DNA of 64,000 nt from Hyphomicrobiales bacterium (GTDB taxonomy: Bacteria > Pseudomonadota > Alphaproteobacteria > Rhizobiales > Rhizobiaceae). The position numbers were made by a program, and so were the translations under genes. Under the pieces are notes generated by a model. The model had not been told where the DNA came from. It did no database searches and saw only the letters and a program-made list of their open reading frames with translations. Location: assembly GCA_900470195.1 (NCBI GenBank), contig UEIJ01000023.1, positions 248,001-312,000 of the forward strand, read 5' to 3'. Shown here piece by piece: positions 17,996-25,421 of this stretch (positions within the stretch are counted from its first letter, which is position 1; each line of letters starts with the position of its first letter).

Positions 17996-18031
17996 AAAAG
18001 GCCCGCGCGGAGCAATCCGCGTGGGCCTTTT
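17996..18031. terminator. Bidirectional intrinsic terminator (MHS transporter / ahpD)
   Basis: Arms AAAAGGCCCGCGCGGA and TCCGCGTGGGCCTTTT form a 16-position stem with one wobble around a GCAA loop. There are T-rich tails on both strands. It lies 15 bp after the transporter stop and 22 bp after the convergent ahpD stop. Confidence 0.9.
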
Positions 18032-18052
18032 CTTTCAGAGGGACATAAGCCC

Positions 18053-18580
18053 TTATTCGGTATCAGCGGCTTCTAGTGCGATAGCCACCGACTGGATGAT
18101 CGATGCAAAACGAACGGCCGTCTGGATCGCTTCCGACGTAACATTGGCCTTGCGTAAAACATCCTCATGCGCATCAATGCACATGCCGCAGCCGTTGATG
18201 GCGGATACCGCCAGAGACCAGAGCTCGAAATCAACCTTATCAACGCCCGGATTGCCGATCACATTCATGCGCAGCTTTGCCGGCATGGTGCGATAGTCCT
18301 TGTTGGTCGCAAGATGCACGAAGCGGTAATAGACGTTGTTCATGCCCATGATCGATGCGGCCGACTTTGCAGCTTGAATAACGGAAGCATCGACCTTGTC
18401 AGCTGCTTCAGCAACAAGTGCCTTCCGTACATCGGCGTTGCGAGAGGCAATGCCGCACGCAACGAACAGGCCGTATTTCTGCTGTGGCGACAGTGTTTCG
18501 TCGCCGGCCATGGACGAAAGATTGAGACGGACGTCCTTGGCGAAATCCGGGATCTTTGACTTCAGTTCATCGATGGACAT
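18053..18580 (-). CDS. ahpD: Alkyl hydroperoxide reductase AhpD
   Basis: A CxxC disulfide reductase that recycles AhpC. 175 residues, the usual size. The catalytic motif [12 protein letters not shown] (Cys131, Cys134, His138) is complete, as is the upstream glutamate of the proton relay in [17 protein letters not shown] precedes the ATG. It is the second gene of an ahpC-ahpD unit, separated by 81 bp containing a strong hairpin that may lower its expression relative to ahpC. Confidence 0.96.
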   Translation of the reverse strand: MSIDELKSKIPDFAKDVRLNLSSMAGDETLSPQQKYGLFVACGIASRNADVRKALVAEAADKVDASVIQAAKSAASIMGMNNVYYRFVHLATNKDYRTMPAKLRMNVIGNPGVDKVDFELWSLAVSAINGCGMCIDAHEDVLRKANVTSEAIQTAVRFASIIQSVAIALEAADTE

Positions 18581-18616
18581 GGAACCCTCTTATCGGTCAT
18601 TCAATATTCGATAAAA

Positions 18617-18642
18617 GAAAGGCGGGCCTTGACCCGCCTTTC
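18617..18642 (-). terminator. Hairpin between ahpC and ahpD
   Basis: Perfect stem GAAAGGCGGG / CCCGCCTTTC with a 6-nt loop, 19 bp after the ahpC stop. On the minus strand it is followed by CTTTTATC. It looks like a leaky terminator or 3' stabiliser that would make ahpC mRNA more abundant than ahpD mRNA. Confidence 0.75.
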
Positions 18643-18661
18643 TGAACCCAAACAGGGTCTA

Positions 18662-19216
18662 TCAAGCAGCCTTGAGCGTCTCGCCACCGACTTCGCGGTT
18701 GCACGGGCAGAGTTCATCGGTCTGCAGCGCATCGAGAACACGCAGCGTATCCTTCGGAGCGCGGCCAACGTTAAGATTGGTTGCGTAAACGTGCTGGATT
18801 GTGTTGTCTGGATCGACAACAAAGGTATAGCGGTAGGCCACGCCATCCGGCGAACGAACGCCCAGGCCATCAACCAGCGAGCCGTTGGTGTCGGCAAACG
18901 ACCAGATCGGCAGCTTGTCCAGGTCCTTATGATCGCGACGCCATGCAAGCTTTACGAACTCATTGTCAGTCGAACCGCCCAGAACGACCGCGTCGCGATC
19001 TTCGAAATCCGATGCAAGACGCGCAAACTCGGCGATTTCTGTCGGGCAAACGAAGGTGAAATCCTTCGGGTAGAAGAAGATGACCTTCCACTTGCCTGCG
19101 AAGCTTGCTTCGGTAATTTCTTCAAACGCCGAAACGCCGTTTTCTTCGTGATGGTTGAAGCCGGGCTTGACGCCGGTGACCTTGAAAGAGGGGAGCTTGT
19201 CGCCGATACCGAGCAT
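18662..19216 (-). CDS. ahpC: Peroxiredoxin AhpC
   Basis: Thiol peroxidase that reduces hydrogen peroxide, organic peroxides and probably peroxynitrite. 184 residues. The peroxidatic Cys57 lies in FTFVCPTEIAEFA. The resolving region is DELCPCNREVGGETL (Cys170/Cys172), typical of the AhpD-linked actinobacterial/alphaproteobacterial type. GCAGGT precedes the ATG. It is transcribed away from the OxyR-like gene, with which it shares a 157-bp control region. Confidence 0.96.
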   Translation of the reverse strand: MLGIGDKLPSFKVTGVKPGFNHHEENGVSAFEEITEASFAGKWKVIFFYPKDFTFVCPTEIAEFARLASDFEDRDAVVLGGSTDNEFVKLAWRRDHKDLDKLPIWSFADTNGSLVDGLGVRSPDGVAYRYTFVVDPDNTIQHVYATNLNVGRAPKDTLRVLDALQTDELCPCNREVGGETLKAA

Positions 19217-19320
19217 TTTATACCTGCCTGTAATTTCGGTTGTTATTCGAAAATTTCTGAATTTTCAGAACTTTTCGTCCTGCGACTCGTATATAGGGCT
19301 TCTTGCCTAATCGGTCAAAG

Positions 19321-19355
19321 CGATTATATCGATCAATTCTATCGATTTTAACGAT
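19321..19355. promoter_or_regulatory. Candidate OxyR-type operator between ahpC and regulator
   Basis: Four CGAT half-sites at 19321, 19330, 19343 and 19352, including the direct repeat ATCGATCAATTCTATCGAT. The spacing of about one helical turn resembles the four contact points of a LysR/OxyR tetramer. The element lies just before the regulator start, so autoregulation plus ahpC control is plausible. Inferred from pattern only. Confidence 0.4.
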
Positions 19356-19373
19356 GAGAAAAGCCTCAGATTG

Positions 19374-20279
19374 ATGCTCAACATCAGTGTCCGTCAACTC
19401 CATTACTTTATGGCTCTCGTAAAAGCGGGTTCCTTCTCACGAGCAGCCGAGGTTGTAGGCGTAACACAATCGACATTGAGCGCGGCCATTCAGGCGCTTG
19501 AAACAGAACTTGGCGTAACACTGATTGATCGCTCGGGCAGACGAATGCAGCTTTTGCCTGCTGGTGAAGATTTTCTGGAGCGAACCCGCACTATCGTAGC
19601 GCTCATCGAAGAACTACCTGAACATGCGCGGCAGGCGGAACGTCCGCTGACGACTAGATTGCGGCTGGGGGTAATTCCATCGATAGCGCCTTTTCTGCTG
19701 CCTAAAGTTCTGCCTGCGACTTCCAAAGCTTTTCCCGAACTGCAGCTTACCATTCGTGAAGGCCTCACGCGCTCCCTGCTCGACAGCTTGCGTTCAGGTT
19801 CGCTCGATGTGGCGCTTGTTGCCCATCCCTACGATCTCGATGAATTCGAAGTATCAGAGCTTGGTCAGGATATCTTCTATCTGGCGGTTCGGCGTGACCA
19901 TGCATTGGCCAATCGCGACCGGGTCGATGCCGACGATTTGCAGGACCAGCCATTTCTCCTGCTCGAAACAGGGCATTGTCTTCGTGAACATGTCATGGCC
20001 GCCATTGGGTCCACGCCAGCGCAAGCAAGCGGCGATGTTCATGCTACATCGATCACGACCCTCGTGCAGCTTGTCGATTTTGGAATGGGCGTCACTCTCT
20101 TGCCGGAGGTAGCGGTCAAAGCGGGTGTGACGCGAGGAACCGAACTGAGCATCGTTCCTTACGACGGCAAGAACAACTACCGGTCTCTAGTTCTTGTTTG
20201 GCGCTCCAATGCTGCACGCCGTAACGAGTTTGAGCTCTTCGCGGACCATCTGTGCCGCAAATGCGTGAAGCCGCTCTAG
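19374..20279 (+). CDS. LysR-family peroxide regulator, OxyR-like
   Basis: 301 residues. The N-terminal winged HTH (VRQLHYFMALVKAGSFSRAAEVVGVTQSTLSAAI) is typical of OxyR, and the protein faces ahpC head to head, as oxyR usually does. The redox-active cysteine region LLETGHCLREHVMAAIG contains the equivalent of E. coli Cys199 (Cys202 here). The position of Cys208, nine residues on, is Ile by my alignment, so the classic disulfide cannot form there. Two other cysteines lie at the C-terminus (LCRKCVKPL). The ATG at 19374 is preferred over the TTG at 19371. Its last 4 bp overlap the convergent gene at 20276. Confidence 0.88.
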   Translation: MLNISVRQLHYFMALVKAGSFSRAAEVVGVTQSTLSAAIQALETELGVTLIDRSGRRMQLLPAGEDFLERTRTIVALIEELPEHARQAERPLTTRLRLGVIPSIAPFLLPKVLPATSKAFPELQLTIREGLTRSLLDSLRSGSLDVALVAHPYDLDEFEVSELGQDIFYLAVRRDHALANRDRVDADDLQDQPFLLLETGHCLREHVMAAIGSTPAQASGDVHATSITTLVQLVDFGMGVTLLPEVAVKAGVTRGTELSIVPYDGKNNYRSLVLVWRSNAARRNEFELFADHLCRKCVKPL

Positions 20280-21346
20280 AGAACCCCCCAGGCACGAAAC
20301 CGCCCGCGTCCGGTGATCTCTCTCAGATTGAGTTCCGAGATAAGTTTCAGCGCCCCCTGTTGCGTAACCCGCAGTTCCCTTTCCACCATCTGGCTGGAAA
20401 TAACAGGACTGCGCAGCACCATTTCCATCAGTTCAGGCAGTCGCGAATTGGACCTGCGCCCCTTGAGCTTTCGCTGCATCTGTTCACGCGCCAGAAGCAA
20501 CCGGTCATGCTCCTTCATGGTCAGGTCAGCGGCCTCTTCAATACTTTCAAAAAACGTCTTGAGACGGATCAGACGATTGGAGGAGCGACGTTCATCCGGT
20601 CGTTTCGCGCGAAGGCCGAGACTGACTGTCGGCAGATGCCCTTTTGCGAGACCGCTCTGGCGCAGGAATGCGGCTGTCAGCAATCTCCCTATCCATGTCG
20701 ATCGCTGCACAACTTCCAGCGAGAACCAGGCATCATGGATCAATGCTGCACGCATAAGAGGCGGCAAATGTCTGGTGTTGGCAAGACAATCGCGCCATTC
20801 CTGCAAACGCGCCTCCTCATCCCAGTCATCGTCGTAAAGCAACGTATCGCGCGCTGTCATTTCCGGTGTGGACTTGCCGGGCACCATACCTTCCAGAAGG
20901 GCACCGGTCCGGGCAAGAAGGTTGTCGATGTCATTGAGCAGCGGATCGAACTCCTCATCCGACGTCTCGCGAGGTTCGATTTCCGAAGATGCGACCTCAA
21001 TCGAGCGACCAAGCAACTGATGGATACCAGCGGGCCCAAGAGCCCAATCAGCAGATTTTCCAGCAATCAGCCGACGCATACGCAAAACGGCGTGCGCAAC
21101 GGTCAGGGCATGACTCGGCATCCGGCTGTCCATCAAAGCATCATGCAAGACCAAGTCTTCCAGATGCACCAGTTCGCCTTCAAGCCACATCGAAGCGACT
21201 GCATCATGCATATGCATCCGTTCGATCATGCCTTCGCGAATGGGTGAGCGCGAAAGCCGCTCGTCGAGCCGAACCAGAGCCGCGGTAGCATTGCTCACGG
21301 GCACAAAAAACTCTTCGAACGGCAAATCATCGATCTTGTAGGCCAT
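20276..21346 (-). CDS. Rhizobial RHE_PE00001-like protein (DUF1612 with C-terminal HTH)
   Basis: 356 residues, cytoplasmic and acidic in the middle. It resembles the family of rhizobial, often plasmid-borne, proteins named RHE_PE00001, with a DUF1612 core and a helix-turn-helix C-terminus. The sequence VISSQMVERELRVTQQGALKLISELNLREITGRGRFRAWGVL fits a winged-helix DNA-binding unit. N-terminal motifs resemble Fic-type 'doc' neighbours (SMWLEGELVHLEDLVLHDALMDSR), but no HPFxxGNGR catalytic motif is visible. ATG 21346 is chosen with a short GCGGGA upstream. It overlaps the regulator gene tail to tail by 4 bp. Function unknown. Confidence 0.7.
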   Translation of the reverse strand: MAYKIDDLPFEEFFVPVSNATAALVRLDERLSRSPIREGMIERMHMHDAVASMWLEGELVHLEDLVLHDALMDSRMPSHALTVAHAVLRMRRLIAGKSADWALGPAGIHQLLGRSIEVASSEIEPRETSDEEFDPLLNDIDNLLARTGALLEGMVPGKSTPEMTARDTLLYDDDWDEEARLQEWRDCLANTRHLPPLMRAALIHDAWFSLEVVQRSTWIGRLLTAAFLRQSGLAKGHLPTVSLGLRAKRPDERRSSNRLIRLKTFFESIEEAADLTMKEHDRLLLAREQMQRKLKGRRSNSRLPELMEMVLRSPVISSQMVERELRVTQQGALKLISELNLREITGRGRFRAWGVL

Positions 21347-21396
21347 GTCCCGCATATCGCAAGCGATTGCGGCAAAAGGCAAACGAAATTGCCGCC

Positions 21397-22401
21397 TTAC
21401 CCCAGGACTTCCGCAACTTTGACAATGCGCCCTTCCCTGACCGAACGAAGAGCAGCCTCGGCGAGGGCCAGAGCCTGCAATCCATCTTCTGCTGAAGGAT
21501 ACGGCGCTTTTCCTGTGTCGAGCGCATCGATAAACGAGGCGATTTCTGCGGCGTAGGCAGCGGTGTAGCGGGTCATGAAAAAATCGTGCAATGGCGGCCG
21601 GTTATAGCCGTCTTTAGAAGCGACCTCTATTGATACAGGACGCTGGTTTTCCGCCGAAACAGCGCCGAGCGATCCGTGGACTTCAATACGTTGGTCGTAG
21701 CCATAGGAAGCGCGGCGCGAATTGGAAATGATGCACTGTCGCCCGGAAGCGGTGGTCAGGATGACGCTCGCGCTATCATAATCGCCGAGTTCTCCGATTT
21801 TGGGATCGACAAGAACCGAGGCCGACGCCGATACGCTCTCAATTTCCTCGCCAAGGAGAAAACGCGCCATATCGAAATCGTGGATCGTCATGTCGCGAAA
21901 AATGCCCCCGGATACTTTGATATATTCGGCGGGTGGCGCGCCCGGATCGCGACTCGTGATCGTCACCATTTCAACATTGCCGATCCGTCCGTCTTCAATG
22001 GCTTTTCGGACTGCCGCAAAATGCGGATCGAAACGGCGATTGAAGCCCAGCATCACTTTTGCGCCGGTTTCGCGAATAACATTCAGACAGGCTCGTACAC
22101 GCGCAATATCAAGATCGATGGGTTTCTCACAAAAAACAGCCTTGTCGGCGCGAGAAAAGCGTTCGATAAGATCGGCATGTGTATTGGTCGGCGTGCATAT
22201 CAGCACAGCATCGATATCGTCTGACTTTTCGATTTCGCCGATGGTTCGGATGTCCGCACCGGCTGGATCGGCAATTGCCCTTGCCGCGGCCTTATCGGCA
22301 TCTGCAACGGCGACCAGTCGGGCGCGCTTGTCCGCAGCGATTGCGCCTGCATGAACTTTGCCGATACGCCCCGCGCCGAGCAATGCCAGACGTGTCACCA
22401 T
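21397..22401 (-). CDS. iolG: Inositol 2-dehydrogenase
   Basis: Oxidises myo-inositol to 2-keto-myo-inositol with NAD+, the first catabolic step. 334 residues of the Gfo/Idh/MocA family. The Rossmann motif GAGRIGKVHAG is at the N-terminus. The EKP motif is CEKPIDLD, with the catalytic Asp/His pair in GGIFRDMTIHDFDMARF. ATG 22401 is set by GGGAGGATGAGGCA; the open frame extends upstream without a ribosome site. It diverges from iolR across a control region holding a TGGAAT-N4-ATTCCA palindrome. Confidence 0.95.
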   Translation of the reverse strand: MVTRLALLGAGRIGKVHAGAIAADKRARLVAVADADKAAARAIADPAGADIRTIGEIEKSDDIDAVLICTPTNTHADLIERFSRADKAVFCEKPIDLDIARVRACLNVIRETGAKVMLGFNRRFDPHFAAVRKAIEDGRIGNVEMVTITSRDPGAPPAEYIKVSGGIFRDMTIHDFDMARFLLGEEIESVSASASVLVDPKIGELGDYDSASVILTTASGRQCIISNSRRASYGYDQRIEVHGSLGAVSAENQRPVSIEVASKDGYNRPPLHDFFMTRYTAAYAAEIASFIDALDTGKAPYPSAEDGLQALALAEAALRSVREGRIVKVAEVLG

Positions 22402-22452
22402 TGCCTCATCCTCCCAGAAAATGGCCATCTTCAAACGAGTGAAGATACGATA

Positions 22453-22468
22453 TGGAATATTTATTCCA
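22453..22468. promoter_or_regulatory. Candidate IolR operator (iolG/iolR)
   Basis: TGGAATATTTATTCCA, an inverted repeat with arms TGGAAT/ATTCCA that contains GGAA-N6-TTCC. This is the form I recall for rhizobial IolR sites. The same arms recur upstream of iolC (23370-23424). It is centred in the iolG-iolR divergent region. Confidence 0.7.
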
Positions 22469-22519
22469 TTTTGCTAGAATGTGACATAAACATTGTCAAG
22501 AGACCATATTGAAAGGCCA

Positions 22520-23356
22520 ATGATGGATTCCCCTACACCGTCATCAATCAGTGTCCCGACGAACATCAAGGAATTTGAAGCGAAGTTGCTGGAGGTCTCC
22601 GACCGTTTGCCGAAGCGGCTCAAACAGTGTGCTGATTTCGTCGCGGCCAATCAGGATCGCATCGCCGTTTCAACCGTCGCCGAGATGGCCGAAGGCGCGG
22701 GCGTACAGAGTTCCGCCTTCATGCGGTTCTGCCAAATCATGGGTTTCTCCGGCTTTTCGGAAATGCAGAAACTGTTTCGGGATTCCTATGCGGGCGGCTG
22801 GCCTGACTATTCGACTAGATTGCAACATCTGCGCGAAACCGCGACGGGCAGTGCCCCTGCCCTTCTTGCGGAGTTTGCCGAGGCCGGACGCACCTCCCTC
22901 GAAGGCTTGCTCAAAACCATTGATCCTCAAGCACTCGAAAAGGCTGTTCAGCTTTTGGCGAGCGCGCACACGATCCACATCGTTGGAATCCGTCGCGCTT
23001 TTCCAGTTGCAAGCTATCTGGCTTACGCGTTGGAAAAAATGCACGTTCCTGCCATGTTGCACAGTGCCGTTGGCAAACTGGAAAACCTGCATGCTATTCG
23101 CGAAGGCGATGTGCTTCTGGCCATTACGTTTTCCCCTTACTCGCCGGAAACCGTCGCCATGGCCGAAGCCGTCGCCGCGCGCGGTATTGACGTCGTTGGT
23201 ATCACAGACACATTTGTCAGCCCAATGAGCAAATCCGCCAAGCAGACATTGCTGGTTTCAGAAGTGGATTTCGGCGCATTCCGTTCGCTCTCCGCAACGC
23301 TTTGCCTCGCTATAGCACTGGCTGTGGCGGTGGGGACACTACGTCAAGGCGACTGA
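22520..23356 (+). CDS. iolR: RpiR/MurR-family regulator of inositol catabolism
   Basis: 278 residues with an N-terminal RpiR-type HTH (LPKRLKQCADFVAANQDRIAVSTVAEMAEGAGVQSSAFMRFCQIMGFSGFSEMQKLFRDSY) and a C-terminal SIS sugar-phosphate-binding domain (VGIRRAFPVASYLAYALEKMHVP onward). In rhizobia this IolR represses iol genes until an inositol breakdown product binds. ATG 22520 follows GAAAGG; the frame's TTG at 22493 is not used. It lies between iolG and iolC, next to both candidate operator sets. Confidence 0.9.
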   Translation: MMDSPTPSSISVPTNIKEFEAKLLEVSDRLPKRLKQCADFVAANQDRIAVSTVAEMAEGAGVQSSAFMRFCQIMGFSGFSEMQKLFRDSYAGGWPDYSTRLQHLRETATGSAPALLAEFAEAGRTSLEGLLKTIDPQALEKAVQLLASAHTIHIVGIRRAFPVASYLAYALEKMHVPAMLHSAVGKLENLHAIREGDVLLAITFSPYSPETVAMAEAVAARGIDVVGITDTFVSPMSKSAKQTLLVSEVDFGAFRSLSATLCLAIALAVAVGTLRQGD

Positions 23357-23369
23357 TCCTTTGTATGTC

Positions 23370-23424
23370 ATTCCACTTTTCGGTTGAAATGGAATAATAA
23401 ATCCATTTTAATCGAAAATGGAAT
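23370..23424. promoter_or_regulatory. Candidate IolR operator cluster upstream of iolC
   Basis: Three TGGAAT/ATTCCA elements: ATTCCA at 23370, TGGAATAATAAATCCA at 23390-23405 (one mismatch from a perfect repeat) and TGGAAT at 23419. They match the arms of the palindrome in front of iolG. They sit 60-120 bp before the iolC start, in the only gap of the iolC-D-E-B operon. Confidence 0.65.
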
Positions 23425-23487
23425 AACTGCTATGCGTACTGAATCGTGCGGCTATGGCAGCAATAAGAATGCAGAGGGAGGAACCTG

Positions 23488-25389
23488 GTGAAGCGGCTCG
23501 ACTTGATCACAATTGGCCGATCTTCGGTGGACCTGTATGGCGCGCAGGTTGGCGGGCTTCTGGAAGACATGGCCTCCTTCAACAAATATGTTGGCGGCTC
23601 CCCCACCAACATTGCAACCGGAACTGCAAGGCTCGGCCTCAAATCGGCATTGATCACGCGTGTCGGCGATGAGCACATGGGGCGTTTCCTTCTGCGCGAA
23701 CTCGAACGCGAAGGCGTGGACACACGCGGTATCGTTACCGATCCGGAACGCCTGACCGCCCTGGTCATCCTCGGCATTCGCGACCAGCAACATTTTCCGC
23801 TGATCTTCTATCGCGAGAATTGTGCCGACATGGCTTTATGCGAGGACGACATCGATCCGGCCTTCATCGCCGAATCCAGCTGCGTGTTGGCCACCGGCAC
23901 ACATCTTTCGCATCCGAAGACCGAAGCAGCCGTCCTTAAGGCACTCCATCTTGCCCGAGGGAACGGCAGCCGCACCGCACTCGACATAGACTACCGCCCC
24001 AATCTATGGGGGCTTTCCGGTCATGGCGATGGTGAAAACCGTTTCATCGAATCCGCCGCCGTCACAGCCAAGCTGCAATCGACGCTTCATCTGTTTGATC
24101 TCATCGTTGGAACGGAAGAGGAGTTCCACATCGCAGGCGGTTCGACCGATACACTGCAGGCGCTGAACGCCGTGCGCGATGTGACGAGTGCCGCACTGGT
24201 CTGCAAACGCGGTCCGATGGGAGCAGTGATTTTCGAAGGCCCAATTCCTGACAGTCTCGACGAGGGACAGAGCGGCGAGGGTTTTCCGATTGATGTTTTC
24301 AATGTGCTTGGCGCAGGCGACGGGTTCATGTCCGGACTTTTGCGCGGCTGGCTGAAGGACGAAGACTGGCCTACCAGCCTCAAATTCGCCAACGCCTGCG
24401 GCGCTTTTGCAGTTTCGCGGCATGGATGCACACCAGCCTATCCAAGTTGGGAAGAGCTTCAGTATTTTTTCCGCACTGGCATTCGCAACAAGGCTTTGCG
24501 CCAGGATGCGGCCCTGGAGCAGATACACTGGTCCACCAACCGCAATGGCAACTGGCCGCATATGCGTGTCTTCGCATTCGACCACCGCATCCAACTAGAA
24601 GAAATGGCAGCCGAAGCGGGTGTTTCAACCGAAAAGATCGGGGAATTCAAACAGCTTTGCTTGAATGCTGCCTTGCAAGTCGCAAACGGGTCCACGGGTT
24701 ACGGAATATTGTGCGACGGGCGGCTTGGCCGCGATGCGCTTTACCGGGCGGCGGGTACGGGCTTGTGGATCGGACGCCCTACTGAATGGCCCGGCTCGCG
24801 TCCACTTAAACTGGAGCCGGAACTGGGACCCGACTGCGGCGGACTTGTGGAATGGCCTGTCGAGAATGTGGTAAAATTGCTATGCTTCTATCATCCGGAG
24901 GACACGGCTGAGTTCAAGGCGCAACAGGAAGAAACTGTTTCACGTCTTTTCGCAGCCGCCCGGCGTAACCGGCTGGAATTCCTGCTCGAAATCATCCCGT
25001 CAAAAGCAGGAGCAGTCGATGACGGTACGACAGCTCGTGTGATCGAGCGGTTCTACGAAATCGGGGTTTATCCCGACTGGTGGAAGCTCGAGCCTATGAA
25101 AACCAAAGCAGCCTGGGCCAATGCCTGTGACGCCATCACACGCAACGACCCCCACACACGCGGCATCGTCGTCCTGGGACTGGACGCACCCGCCGAAGAA
25201 CTGGAAGCCAGCCTTGCTATCGCTGCCGACTTCGACCTTGTCAAAGGTTTCGCGGTGGGGCGCACCATCTTTGGTGACGCGGCACGCAAATGGCTGAATG
25301 GTTCGATCAGCGACGAAGAAGCAATTGCCGACATGGCTACGCGCTATCGCAGCCTTTGCAACGTTTGGGACAGCGTGCGCAAATATTGA
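23488..25389 (+). CDS. iolC: 5-dehydro-2-deoxygluconokinase fused to DUF2090 aldolase-like domain
   Basis: 633 residues, about twice the length of Bacillus IolC. Residues 1 to about 330 are a PfkB-type sugar kinase, with NKYVGGSPTNIATGTARLG near the N-terminus and the catalytic VLGAGDGFMSG. It phosphorylates 5-dehydro-2-deoxygluconate. Residues from about 350 (MRVFAFDHRIQLEEMA) are the DUF2090 domain, related to class I LacD-type aldolases and thought to provide the IolJ cleavage step to malonate semialdehyde and dihydroxyacetone phosphate. It starts at GTG 23488 after GGGAGGA. First gene of iolCDEB; no separate iolJ is present. Confidence 0.95.
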   Translation: MKRLDLITIGRSSVDLYGAQVGGLLEDMASFNKYVGGSPTNIATGTARLGLKSALITRVGDEHMGRFLLRELEREGVDTRGIVTDPERLTALVILGIRDQQHFPLIFYRENCADMALCEDDIDPAFIAESSCVLATGTHLSHPKTEAAVLKALHLARGNGSRTALDIDYRPNLWGLSGHGDGENRFIESAAVTAKLQSTLHLFDLIVGTEEEFHIAGGSTDTLQALNAVRDVTSAALVCKRGPMGAVIFEGPIPDSLDEGQSGEGFPIDVFNVLGAGDGFMSGLLRGWLKDEDWPTSLKFANACGAFAVSRHGCTPAYPSWEELQYFFRTGIRNKALRQDAALEQIHWSTNRNGNWPHMRVFAFDHRIQLEEMAAEAGVSTEKIGEFKQLCLNAALQVANGSTGYGILCDGRLGRDALYRAAGTGLWIGRPTEWPGSRPLKLEPELGPDCGGLVEWPVENVVKLLCFYHPEDTAEFKAQQEETVSRLFAAARRNRLEFLLEIIPSKAGAVDDGTTARVIERFYEIGVYPDWWKLEPMKTKAAWANACDAITRNDPHTRGIVVLGLDAPAEELEASLAIAADFDLVKGFAVGRTIFGDAARKWLNGSISDEEAIADMATRYRSLCNVWDSVRKY

Positions 25390-25421
25390 GTTCGTTCTGC
25401 CGGGAGGACGCTGGAGGAGCT

